Positions 9,128 through 19,041 of a stretch of 37,112 nucleotides of DNA are shown one piece after another. Source of the stretch: Pseudomonadota bacterium (GTDB taxonomy: Bacteria; Pseudomonadota; Gammaproteobacteria; Burkholderiales; Burkholderiaceae_D); NCBI GenBank assembly GCA_021821365.1, contig JAKACN010000018.1, positions 1 through 37,112 of the forward strand. Reading direction: 5' to 3'. Position 1 is the first letter of the stretch. Every line of letters starts with the position of its first letter. A program made the position numbers and the translations under genes. The notes beneath the pieces were generated by a model. It was not told where the DNA came from, ran no database searches, and worked only from the letters and a program-made list of their open reading frames with translations.

Positions 9128-11272
9128 ATGCAAGTGCAATCACAAGTGCAGGTGATGGGTATCGATGCCGGCGGCACGATGACCGACACCTTTTTCGTTC
9201 GCTCCGACGGCCGCTTCGTCGTCGGCAAGGCGCAGAGCAATCCCGAGGACGAATCGCTCGCGATCTTCAATTCCTCCAAGGATGCGCTGGCGCACTGGAA
9301 GCGCGACGTCGATGATGTGTATCCCGAGCTGCTGACCTGCGTGTACTCCGGCACGGCGATGCTGAACCGCGTGGTGCAGCGCAAAGGCCTCGATGTGGGC
9401 CTGATGGTGAACAAGGGCTTCGAGCACGTGCATTCGATGGGGCGCGCCATCCAGTCCTACCTCGGCTATGCGCTGGAAGAGCGCATCCACCTCAACACCC
9501 ACCGCTACGATGAGCCGCTGGTGCCGCTGTCGCGCACCCGCGGCGTGACCGAGCGCACCGACGTGCAGGGCGAGGTGGTGGTGCCGCTGCGCGAAGATGA
9601 AGTGCGCCAAGCCACGCGCGAACTGGTCGCCGCCGGGTCGAAGGCCATCGTGATCTGCTTCCTGCAGTCGCACAAGAACGGCAACAGCGAGCAGCGTGCC
9701 CGTGATGTCGCGCGCGACGAGCTGAAGAAGATGAGCTGCGACATCCCGGTGTTCGCCTCGGTGGACTACTATCCGCAGCGCAAGGAAAGCCATCGCATGA
9801 ACACCACCGTGCTGGAAGCCTACGCGGCGGAACCCTCGCGCCAGACACTGAAGAAGGTCAGCGACCGCTTCAAAAAGCACGGCGCGAAATTCGATCTGCG
9901 CGTGATGGCGACACACGGCGGCACCATCAGCTGGAAGGCGAAGGAGCTGGCGCGCACCATCGTCTCCGGCCCGATCGGCGGCGTGATCGGTTCCAAGCTG
10001 CTGGGCGAGGCGCTGGGCTATGACAACATCGCCTGCTCCGACATCGGCGGCACCTCCTTCGACATGGCCCTGATCACCAAGGGCAACTTCGCGATCGCCT
10101 CCGATCCTGACATGGCGCGCCTGGTGCTGTCGCTGCCGCTGGTGACGATGGATTCCGTCGGCGCGGGCGCGGGCAGCTTCGTGCGGCTCGACCCGTACAG
10201 CGGCGCGATCAAGCTCGGACCGGACAGCGCCGGCTATCGCGTCGGTACCTGCTGGCCGGAGAGCGGACTGGATACGGTTTCCGTGTCCGACTGCCACGTC
10301 GTGCTTGGCTACCTCAATCCGGACAACTTCCTTGGCGGCGCCATCAAGCTCGACGTGGACCGCGCGCGCCAGCACATCAAGCAGCAGATCGCCGATCCGC
10401 TCGGCCTGTCGGTGGAAGACGCGGCCGCCGGCGTGATCGAACTGCTCGATCTGCAACTGCGCGAGTACCTGCGTTCGAACGTCAGCGCGAAGGGTTACAA
10501 CCCGACCGACTTCGTGTGCTTCTCCTACGGCGGCGCCGGCCCGGTGCATACCTACGGCTATACCGAAGGGCTGGGCTTCAAGGACGTGATCGTGCCGGCC
10601 TGGGCGGCGGGCTTCTCGGCCTTCGGCTGCGCCTGCGCGGATTTCGAATACCGCTACGACAAGAGCGTGGACCTGGCCGTGCCGCAGCATGCCACCGATG
10701 CGGCCAAAGTACAGGCCGCACAGACCATCCAGAACGCATGGGCCGACCTGGCTGCCAAAGTGATCGAGGAATTCAAGATCAACGGCTTCAAGGCGGAAGA
10801 GGTGATCCTGCGCCCCGGTTATCGCATGCAGTACATGGGCCAGCTGAACGATCTCGAAATCAGCTCGCCGATTTCCAGCGCGGCCACCGCGAAGGACTGG
10901 GACCAGATCGTCGATGCCTTCGAGGAAACCTATGGCCGCGTCTACGCCAGCTCGGCGCGCTCGCCGGAACTCGGCTTCTCCGTGACCGGCGCAATCATGC
11001 GCGGCATGGTGATGACGCAGAAGCCGGTGCTGCCGGAAGATCCGGAAGGCGACAGCAAGCCGCCGAAGGAAGCGCACATCGGCACCCGTCCGCTGTACCG
11101 CGGCAAGCAATGGCATGAAGCCGTGCTGTGGAAGATGGAAGCGCTCAAGCCGGGCAACGTCATCGTCGGCCCCGCCATCATCGAATCCGACGCCACCACC
11201 TTCGTCGTGCCGCGCGGCTTCTCGACCACGCTCGACAAGCATCGCCTTTTCCACCTGAAAGAAGTCAAGTAA
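9128..11272 (+). CDS. acxA: acetone carboxylase beta subunit
   Basis: A 714-residue protein of the hydantoinase A/acetone carboxylase beta family, close to the ~717 residues of the Xanthobacter beta subunit. The ASKHA-type nucleotide-binding start GIDAGGTMTDTF is at 11-22, with later phosphate and adenosine elements such as CSDIGGTSFDMA. This subunit is thought to phosphorylate the substrates of ATP-dependent acetone carboxylation (acetone + bicarbonate to acetoacetate). Identity rests on the order beta-alpha-gamma (714/774/168 residues), which is specific for acetone carboxylase rather than hydantoinase or acetophenone carboxylase. A strong AAGGAG precedes the ATG. The gene is driven by the sigma-54 promoter at 9015. 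It is cytoplasmic, within an alpha2beta2gamma2 complex. Confidence 0.93.
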   Translation: MQVQSQVQVMGIDAGGTMTDTFFVRSDGRFVVGKAQSNPEDESLAIFNSSKDALAHWKRDVDDVYPELLTCVYSGTAMLNRVVQRKGLDVGLMVNKGFEHVHSMGRAIQSYLGYALEERIHLNTHRYDEPLVPLSRTRGVTERTDVQGEVVVPLREDEVRQATRELVAAGSKAIVICFLQSHKNGNSEQRARDVARDELKKMSCDIPVFASVDYYPQRKESHRMNTTVLEAYAAEPSRQTLKKVSDRFKKHGAKFDLRVMATHGGTISWKAKELARTIVSGPIGGVIGSKLLGEALGYDNIACSDIGGTSFDMALITKGNFAIASDPDMARLVLSLPLVTMDSVGAGAGSFVRLDPYSGAIKLGPDSAGYRVGTCWPESGLDTVSVSDCHVVLGYLNPDNFLGGAIKLDVDRARQHIKQQIADPLGLSVEDAAAGVIELLDLQLREYLRSNVSAKGYNPTDFVCFSYGGAGPVHTYGYTEGLGFKDVIVPAWAAGFSAFGCACADFEYRYDKSVDLAVPQHATDAAKVQAAQTIQNAWADLAAKVIEEFKINGFKAEEVILRPGYRMQYMGQLNDLEISSPISSAATAKDWDQIVDAFEETYGRVYASSARSPELGFSVTGAIMRGMVMTQKPVLPEDPEGDSKPPKEAHIGTRPLYRGKQWHEAVLWKMEALKPGNVIVGPAIIESDATTFVVPRGFSTTLDKHRLFHLKEVK

Positions 11273-11283
11273 GGAGACAGACC

Positions 11284-13608
11284 ATGAATATGATGTCCAG
11301 CAAGGAAGTCGGCTTTGCCGACCTGCTCAAGACCGGCCAGACGCTCAAGGAATTCCGTGACGGCATCCTGGAACGCACCGCCGCGACGGGCCACTACAAC
11401 GGCCTGGAGCGCCTCGAATTCCGCGAGAAGGATCCGATCCATTACGAGAAGCTGTTCTCGAAGCTGCGCGGCGGCCTGGTGCATGCACGCGAAACGGCGA
11501 AGAAGATCGCGGCCAGCCCGATCGTGGAGCAGGAAGGCGAACTGTGCTTCACGCTCTACAACGCGGCCGGCGACTGCGTGCTGACCTCGACCGGGATCAT
11601 CATCCACGTCGGCACCATGGGCGCGGCGATCAAGTACATGATCGAGAACAACTGGGAAGACAATCCCGGCATCAATCCCGGCGACATGTTCACCAACAAC
11701 GACTGCTCGATCGGCAATGTGCACCCCTGCGACATCGCCACCATCGTGCCGATCTTCGCCAAGGGCAAGCTGGTCGGCTGGGTCGGCGGCGTCACGCACG
11801 TGATCGATACCGGCGCGGTCACGCCGGGTTCGATGTCCACCGGCCAGACGCAGCGCTTCGGCGACGGCTACATGATCACCTGCCGCAAGACCGGCGTGAA
11901 CGACACGCCGCTGCGCGACTGGCTGCACGAAAGCCAGCGCTCGGTGCGCACGCCGAAGTACTGGATCCTGGACGAGCGCACCCGCATCGCCGGCTGCCAC
12001 ATGATCCGCGACCTGATCGAGGAAGTGATCGAGGAGGAAGGCCTGGAAGCCTACGAGCAGTTCTCCTACGAAGTGATCGAGGAAGGCCGGCGCGGCCTGC
12101 AGACCCGCATCAAGGCGATGACGCTGCCGGGCAAGTACCGCAAGGTGGCCTTCGTCGACGTGCCCTACGCGCATGAGGACGTGCAGACCTCCAACGCCTT
12201 CGCCAAGCTCGATTCCATCATGCACTCGCCGGTGGAAATGGAGATCCGCAAGGACGGATCCTGGCGCCTCGATTTCGAAGGCGCGAGCCGCTGGGGCTGG
12301 CACTCCTACAACGCGCACCAGGTGGCCTTCACCAGCGGCATCTGGGTGATGATGACGCAGACCCTGGTGCCGACCCAGCGCATCAATGATGGCGCCTACT
12401 TCGGCACCGAGTTCCACCTGCCCAAGGGCAGCTGGATGAACCCGGACGACCGCCGCACCGGCCACGCGTATGCATGGCACTTCCTGGTGTCGGGCTGGAG
12501 CGCGATGTGGCGCGGACTGTCGCAGGCCTACTTCAGCCGCGGCTACCTGGAAGAAGTCAATGCCGGCAATGCCAACACCTCGAACTGGCTGCAGGGCGGC
12601 GGCATCAACCAGGACGGCGACATCCACGCGGTCAACAGCTTCGAAGCTTCGTCCTGCGGCACCGGCGCCTGCGCGATCAAGGATGGCCTGAACCATGCGG
12701 CCGCGATCTGGAATCCCGAAGGCGACATGGGCGACATCGAAATCTGGGAAATGGCCGAACCGCTGCTCTACCTGGGCCGCAACGTGAAGACCAACTCCGG
12801 CGGCTACGGCAAGTATCGCGGCGGCTGCGGCTTCGAGACGCTGCGCATGGTGTGGAAGGCACAGGACTGGACCATGTTCTTCATGGGCAATGGCTACATG
12901 AACAGCGACTGGGGCCTGATGGGCGGCTATCCGGCAGCGACCGGCTATCGCTTCGAAGCGCACAAGACCGGCCTGAAGGAGCGCATTGCCGCCGGCGACA
13001 CGCTGCCGCTGGGCGCGGATGCCAACCCGGACCTGCCGGATTACGAGAACCACCTGAACGCGGGTGCGACCGTCAAGCGCGACAAGCAGTGCATGACCAC
13101 CGAGGACTGCTACGACAACTACGACCTGTACCTGAACTACCTGCGCGGCGGCCCGGGCTTCGGCGATCCGCTCGATCGCGAGATCGACGGCATCGAGCGC
13201 GACCTGAACAACGCGCTGCTGCTGCCCGAGTACGCGCAGAAGGTGTACGGCGCAGTGGCGAAGAAGGACGTCAACGGCATCTTCACCGTCGATGCGAAGA
13301 AGACCGCGTTGATGCGCCTGGAAATCCGCAAGCAGCGCCTGGCGCGTTCGCAGCCGACGCGCGAATGGATGAAGGGAGAACGCGACCGCATCCTGGTCAA
13401 GCACGCCTCGACGCAGGTACAGCATATGTTCGCCACCAGCTTCGGCATGTCGACGAAGTTCGAGCAGCAGTTCCGCAATTTCTGGGACCTGCCGACTTCC
13501 TGGACCCTGACCGAAGATGAGCTGGATGTGCCGACCTACGGTTCGAAGTTCCGCATGGACCTGTCGCAGATGCCCGATGTCAAGACCGTCGTGCTGGTCG
13601 AAGAATAA
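11284..13608 (+). CDS. acxB: acetone carboxylase alpha subunit
   Basis: A 774-residue hydantoinase B-family protein, matching the ~776-residue alpha subunit of Xanthobacter acetone carboxylase. The segment NNDCSIGNVHPCDI carries His147 and Asp150, and GGVTHVID carries His172. With an offset of three these correspond to the residues described as Mn ligands in the Xanthobacter enzyme (His150, Asp153, His175), as I recall them. The subunit should carboxylate the activated enol form of acetone to acetoacetate at the Mn site. The ATG at 11284 follows a clear AAGGAG, 11 bp after the acxA stop, indicating co-transcription. The open frame extends further 5' inside acxA but without similarity. Confidence 0.94.
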   Translation: MNMMSSKEVGFADLLKTGQTLKEFRDGILERTAATGHYNGLERLEFREKDPIHYEKLFSKLRGGLVHARETAKKIAASPIVEQEGELCFTLYNAAGDCVLTSTGIIIHVGTMGAAIKYMIENNWEDNPGINPGDMFTNNDCSIGNVHPCDIATIVPIFAKGKLVGWVGGVTHVIDTGAVTPGSMSTGQTQRFGDGYMITCRKTGVNDTPLRDWLHESQRSVRTPKYWILDERTRIAGCHMIRDLIEEVIEEEGLEAYEQFSYEVIEEGRRGLQTRIKAMTLPGKYRKVAFVDVPYAHEDVQTSNAFAKLDSIMHSPVEMEIRKDGSWRLDFEGASRWGWHSYNAHQVAFTSGIWVMMTQTLVPTQRINDGAYFGTEFHLPKGSWMNPDDRRTGHAYAWHFLVSGWSAMWRGLSQAYFSRGYLEEVNAGNANTSNWLQGGGINQDGDIHAVNSFEASSCGTGACAIKDGLNHAAAIWNPEGDMGDIEIWEMAEPLLYLGRNVKTNSGGYGKYRGGCGFETLRMVWKAQDWTMFFMGNGYMNSDWGLMGGYPAATGYRFEAHKTGLKERIAAGDTLPLGADANPDLPDYENHLNAGATVKRDKQCMTTEDCYDNYDLYLNYLRGGPGFGDPLDREIDGIERDLNNALLLPEYAQKVYGAVAKKDVNGIFTVDAKKTALMRLEIRKQRLARSQPTREWMKGERDRILVKHASTQVQHMFATSFGMSTKFEQQFRNFWDLPTSWTLTEDELDVPTYGSKFRMDLSQMPDVKTVVLVEE

Positions 13609-13640
13609 TCCGGCCCGCACCACACACGAAAGGAAGCAAG

Positions 13641-14147
13641 ATGTCTACTTATACGAGTGAACAAATCAAGAACCTGGTCGATGGCAAGCTGGACTGGGAC
13701 ACCACGCTGCGCATGCTGTCGATGCCGAAGGACGGCGAGCGTTTCCGCATGTATGTCGAGACCCTGCAGAAAAAGCTGGGGTGGAACGACCGCATCGTCC
13801 TGCCGCTGGGCCCGCACATGTACATCGTACAGCAGGCCAGGACGAAGAAGTGGGTCACGCAATGCGACTGCGGGCATGTGTTCTGCGACTACCGCGAGAA
13901 CTGGAAGCTGCACGCGAACGTCTATGTGCGCGACAACGAGGAAGCCATGACGGAAGTCTATCCGCGCCTGATGGCCCCCGACACCAGCTGGCAGGTGTAC
14001 CGCGAGTACTACTGCCCGGAATGCGGCACCATGCACGACGTCGAAGCGCCGACCCCATGGTATCCGGTGATCCACGACTTCGAACCGGACATCGAGGCGT
14101 TCTACAAGGAATGGGTGAAGCTGCCGGTGCCGGAGCGGGTGGATTGA
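13641..14147 (+). CDS. acxC: acetone carboxylase gamma subunit
   Basis: A 168-residue protein, the same length as the Xanthobacter gamma subunit. It carries paired cysteine clusters, CDCGHVFC at 75-82 and CPEC at 125-128, consistent with a structural zinc site. The conserved start SEQIKNLVDGKLDW is typical of AcxC. It should complete the alpha2beta2gamma2 complex in the cytoplasm. GAAAGGAAG precedes the ATG, and the gene lies 32 bp after acxB in the same operon. Its presence distinguishes this cluster from two-gene hydantoinase loci. Confidence 0.94.
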   Translation: MSTYTSEQIKNLVDGKLDWDTTLRMLSMPKDGERFRMYVETLQKKLGWNDRIVLPLGPHMYIVQQARTKKWVTQCDCGHVFCDYRENWKLHANVYVRDNEEAMTEVYPRLMAPDTSWQVYREYYCPECGTMHDVEAPTPWYPVIHDFEPDIEAFYKEWVKLPVPERVD

Positions 14148-14158
14148 TGTAAACCCCT

Positions 14159-14436
14159 TGTCCACGAAAAACACAAAAGACACGAAAAGTGGAAAAGACG
14201 GAAACTGACGTTAATGCTGTTCAGTCAATCCGGGCTGTCCTTGTGACGTCGTCCCCGTGAAGGCGGGGACCCAGTTTCTTGCGGTTCAAATACCGCCAGA
14301 CTGAATTCCCGCCTTCAGAGGGTATAAGGTTTCACCTTGACTGAACCCACCCAGCAGAAACGTGCAATAGCGTTCTTCGCGAGGCATGAGGTCTTCAGCC
14401 TCTGCAACAGGGCACGCCGAGTGTTTTTCGTGGACA
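14159..14436. repeat. segment bounded by inverted copies of the denitrification-region repeat
   Basis: Bases 14159-14188 are identical to one arm (34800-34829) of the palindrome between norQ and norD. Bases 14421-14436 match the end of the opposite arm in inverted orientation. The ~280-bp segment has no coding content and contains the GTCCCCG/CGGGGAC palindrome. It could be a degenerate miniature element or two independent repeat insertions. Confidence 0.55.
14250..14269. repeat. small GC-rich palindrome (REP-like)
   Basis: GTCCCCG-TGAAGG-CGGGGAC is followed by ACCCAGTTTCTT. It looks like a short dispersed extragenic palindrome. Only one copy was noticed in this window, so its repetitive nature is inferred. 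Confidence 0.4.
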
Positions 14437-14480
14437 AACATGAATGAAACACGACTTCAGTGACCCCATCGTTCGATTGC

Positions 14481-14505
14481 CGGCCGTTCGATTTTCGGAC
14501 GGCCG
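14481..14505. promoter_or_regulatory. putative AcxR enhancer upstream of the regulator gene
   Basis: 10-bp arms with one mismatch surround a 5-nt ATTTT centre; the core CCGTTCG-ATTTT-CGGACGG spans 14484-14502. The core matches the spacing of the sites at 8888 and 18627 and is centred about 135 bp upstream of the -24 element at 14628. Because T-rich sequence follows, it could instead be a terminator of acxABC, or serve both roles. Confidence 0.45.
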
Positions 14506-14598
14506 TTTCGTTTTCGGCCGGCCGGCCTCTCCCCCGGCCAGCATCGTTCAAGCACGATCCGGCGGCATGCCTAGAGAGAGAAAAAACAGCGCGCGTCA

Positions 14599-14618
14599 CG
14601 CTGGCGGACATGCCAGCG
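14599..14618. promoter_or_regulatory. inverted repeat next to the acxR -24 element
   Basis: CGCTGGC-GGACAT-GCCAGCG has perfect 7-bp arms and ends 10 bp before the -24 element. This is a suitable position for a repressor or accessory protein. A lone GCGTTCG half-site overlaps its right end. Confidence 0.35.
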
Positions 14619-14627
14619 TTCGATTGC

Positions 14628-14643
14628 TGGCATGTGCCTTGCT
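14628..14643 (+). promoter_or_regulatory. sigma-54 (-24/-12) promoter of the regulator gene
   Basis: TGGCAT-GTGCC-TTGCT fits the RpoN consensus with one change (C to T at the sixth base). It lies 162 bp before the acxR-like ATG, which implies a ~145-nt leader. Together with the upstream inverted repeat it suggests positive autoregulation. Confidence 0.7.
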
Positions 14644-14804
14644 GGGTTGTCACCCCGACATCTTTATATCAAGACGGTAATCAATCGAATGGAGTAGGAT
14701 AGGCCGACAAGATGCCTTGGCAAGCCGCCAAAAGGCACACCGGCACGCAGGGAGCGAACAAATCGAGAGAGCCCGGACAACCCGGGCCGATGAGGAGATA
14801 CGGA

Positions 14805-16820
<2,016 letters not shown>

Positions 16821-16833
16821 TTTTCGGCGCAAA

Positions 16834-16869
16834 AATAGAGGGAGCGCCACGCACAGCGCTCCCTCTATT
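16834..16869 (-). terminator. intrinsic terminator between convergent acxR and the acyl-CoA synthetase gene
   Basis: Perfect 13-bp arms AATAGAGGGAGCG/CGCTCCCTCTATT surround a 10-nt loop. On the minus strand the stem ends in a TTTTT run, so it is a good intrinsic terminator for the synthetase transcript. On the plus strand it lies 13 bp after the acxR stop but lacks a long T-run. Confidence 0.8.
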
Positions 16870-16904
16870 GCGTGGACGGTTCATTCCATACGTCATGCCT
16901 CCTG

Positions 16905-18408
16905 TCACGTCGAGGACAAGGTTTGTCTCAACGCGGTTTTCAGGACCTTGCCGTAGTTGTTCTTCGGAAGGGCGGGCACCATGCGGTATTCCTTCGGGCG
17001 CTTGAAGCGGGCGATATGGGCCAGGCACAAGGCATCGAGCTCGGCGGTCGCGACCGGCTTTCCCTTCGCGCAGACGACGAAGGCAACCACCTCCTCGCCC
17101 CACTCCGCGCTATGGCGACCGACCACGGAGACTTCGGCCACCGCCGGATGCATCAGCAGCACTTCCTCCACTTCGCGCGGATAGATGTTCGACCCGCCGC
17201 TGATGATGATGTCCTTCGAGCGATCCTTCAGCGTGAGGAATCCGTCGTCATCGAACCTGCCGACGTCGCCGGTATGGAGCCAGCCGTCGCGCAGCGTCTG
17301 TCCGGTGGCCTCGGGATTGTTCCAGTAGCCGTGCATCACGGTCGCCCCGCGCACGACGATCTCGCCGCTCTCCCCCGCCGGCACCTCCCTGCCATCCGCA
17401 TCGACGACGCGCACCTCCACCGCCGACTGCGCCACGCCCACCGAGCCGAGCCGCTCCAGGTAGCGCGCATGCTCCGTCTGCGCGAGATGGAATTTCGACA
17501 GGGCGGTGATCGTCATCGGCGTTTCGCCCTGGCCGTAGATCTGCACGAAGCGCTGCCCCATCACCCGCAGCGCGCGGCGAATGTCCTCGACATACATCGG
17601 CCCGCCGCCATACACGATCGTCTTGATGCCTTCCGCAGCCCCGGCATGCGACGCGCAATGGTCGACCAGTCGACGCACCATGGTGGGCGCGGCGAACATC
17701 GACAGGTTGCGGTACCGCCGGCCCAGTTCGCCGATTTCCTCGACCGAGAAGCCGCCGGACTCGGGCACCACATGCCGCGCACCGGCCAGCACATGCGGAA
17801 AGTTGTACAGACCCGCGCCGTGCGACATCGGCGCCGCATACAGCATGCTGTCGTTCATCGTGACCGTATCGACGTCGGTGAAGTAGCACTGCGTCATGGC
17901 CAGCAGGTTGTCATGCGTGAGCATCACTCCCTTGGGTTTGCCCGTCGTGCCGGAAGTGTAGAACAACCAGGCAAGGTCGCCCGGTGTGTAGTGCGCTATC
18001 GACGCTTGCCCGTCCGCGGCAAACAGGGAGCGGTATTGCGCGGAGGCGACGCTGACTATCGCTGCCGCGGCCGGGACATCGAGGGCGTCCGCGACAAACA
18101 GCAAGGCGACGCCGGCGTCGTCGAGAATGTATTGCACTTCCTTCGGATGCAGTTTGGCGTTGATCGGCACAGCGACCAGACCCGCATGCCAGATCGCATA
18201 CAGGATCTCGAGGTAAGCGGGACAGTTGTGCATGAACAGGCCGACGCGATCGCCGCGCCGCAGAGCGAAGCGATTGCGCAATGCATCCGACAAGGCGCAG
18301 ACACGACGCGCCAGTTCCCGATAGCTATAAAGCTCTCTGTTGCCGTGCGCGAGCGCCGGCCGATCGGGAAATCGCTTTGCGACGCGTGAGAAGATTCGCC
18401 AGATTCAC
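16905..18408 (-). CDS. acyl-CoA synthetase (AMP-binding), N-terminus interrupted by an apparent frameshift
   Basis: An ANL-family CoA ligase of about 500 residues. The body contains FYTSGTTGKPKG, the A5-like GQGETP, TGDVGRF, KDRSKDIIISGG and the terminal LPKNNYGKVL with the catalytic lysine. The natural start appears to be GTG at 18408 (VNLANLLT) after AAAGGAAC. That frame hits a stop about 27 codons later, whereas the next frame reads RVAKRFPDRPALAHGNREL and runs into the body. The join is near 18384 and needs one base removed or two added. This is either a sequencing error or a real lesion; otherwise translation would have to start at TTG 18293 without the N-terminal segment. A -24/-12 promoter at 18509-18494 suggests co-regulation with acxABC, so acetoacetate is a candidate substrate (inference). 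Confidence 0.85.
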
Positions 18409-18493
18409 TCGTGTTCCTTTCCTTGGTCTGTGGCCTGTTGCCTGGTTGATGGCCGCGCACCATTCTTGATGCCGCGCCCCCGGCATGCCCTTT

Positions 18494-18509
18494 CGCAAAG
18501 AGCATGCCT
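18494..18509 (-). promoter_or_regulatory. sigma-54-like promoter of the acyl-CoA synthetase gene
   Basis: On the minus strand the sequence reads AGGCAT-GCTCT-TTGCG. It keeps the invariant GG and GC dinucleotides at correct spacing and differs from TGGCAC at the first and sixth bases. It ends about 86 nt before the GTG start. It is divergent from the -24/-12 promoter at 18779, and both flank the shared inverted repeat at 18627. Confidence 0.6.
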
Positions 18510-18626
18510 GCCGCCCGCATTGCCGCGACACCCGCGAAAGGCCTTGTGCCGTGTGGCTTTCCGCATGTTCCACGTCGCGTAACCATTCCTTCGCCGCCGT
18601 TTCGAAACCGGTCGCTCCTTCGGAAT

Positions 18627-18645
18627 GCGTTCGAAGGTCGAACGC
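18627..18645. promoter_or_regulatory. putative shared AcxR enhancer between divergent sigma-54 promoters
   Basis: GCGTTCG-AAGGT-CGAACGC is a perfect inverted repeat (8-bp arms if the AGG core is taken as spacer). Its centre is about 128 bp from the minus-strand -24 element and 143 bp from the plus-strand one. It is the best copy of the motif also found upstream of acxA and acxR. Confidence 0.65.
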
Positions 18646-18778
18646 GCCCGCCGCTGCATCAACGATGGCGACGACGTCCTGCACATCGCACGCATTCGCG
18701 CGCTTCCATGCGTTTCCCTTCTGGTGTCATGCTGGCGCGTGTTCCCGCGTTCCGTTCTCGATCGAGTGTGGCAGTCAC

Positions 18779-18794
18779 TGGCATGCTCCTTGCA
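18779..18794 (+). promoter_or_regulatory. sigma-54 (-24/-12) promoter of the 53-residue small gene
   Basis: TGGCAT-GCTCC-TTGCA matches the RpoN consensus except for T in place of C at the sixth base. It ends 55 bp before the ATG at 18850. The rest of the 438-bp gap (18409-18846) holds no recognisable gene. Confidence 0.8.
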
Positions 18795-18849
18795 AAAATC
18801 GGTGCAGACCTGATGCATCGGCATCAGCTAACCGCACACGGAGCACATG

Positions 18850-19011
18850 ATGGAAAAGCCCGCACAACCCACGAAGGAACAGGTCCGGAGATATCTGGAA
18901 CAGCGGCAGCGCGAGCGCCGTCCGCCGCCATCCATGGAGGAAATCCGGCGCCAGCTTGGATGGGGAATGGCCTGCGGGAATGGCTTGTTACCGACCTTGC
19001 GCCGCCTGTGA
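18850..19011 (+). CDS. small unknown protein (53 aa) under a sigma-54 promoter
   Basis: The frame MEKPAQPTKEQVRRYLEQRQ continues with a Pro-rich turn and then MEEIRRQLGW near residue 38. It is an Arg/Gln/Glu-rich, probably two-helix protein with no signal peptide or membrane segment. A GGAG at 18840-18843 is spaced six bases from this ATG, which favours it over the ATG one codon upstream. A near-consensus -24/-12 promoter lies 55 bp before it. I do not recognise a family with certainty. The charged amphipathic composition suggests a cytoplasmic binding or regulatory role. The C-terminus after LGW looks less protein-like and the gene could be truncated there. Confidence 0.6.
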   Translation: MEKPAQPTKEQVRRYLEQRQRERRPPPSMEEIRRQLGWGMACGNGLLPTLRRL

Positions 19012-19041
19012 GCGCTGCGCCTTTTCGCGGCGTGCGCAGCG

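Larger units (their letters stand above)
14148..14804. other. 657-bp non-coding region between acxC and the regulator gene
   Basis: No gene was found. The region holds a repeat-bounded segment (14159-14436), a small GC-rich palindrome (14250-14269), a putative activator site (14481-14505), a hairpin (14599-14618) and a -24/-12 promoter (14628-14643). The regulator's ribosome binding site GAGGAG follows at the end. Open frames of about 80-110 codons here have no recognisable domain and overlap the repeats. Confidence 0.5.

Noticed and set aside
10942-13623. An 893-codon minus-strand open frame across acxB
   Set aside because: It is a high-GC antisense shadow of acetone carboxylase genes; composition is His/Arg/Ala/Val-biased with no domain.
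14315-14653. A 112-codon minus-strand frame after acxC
   Set aside because: It overlaps repeat DNA and the acxR -24/-12 promoter and has no recognisable protein character.
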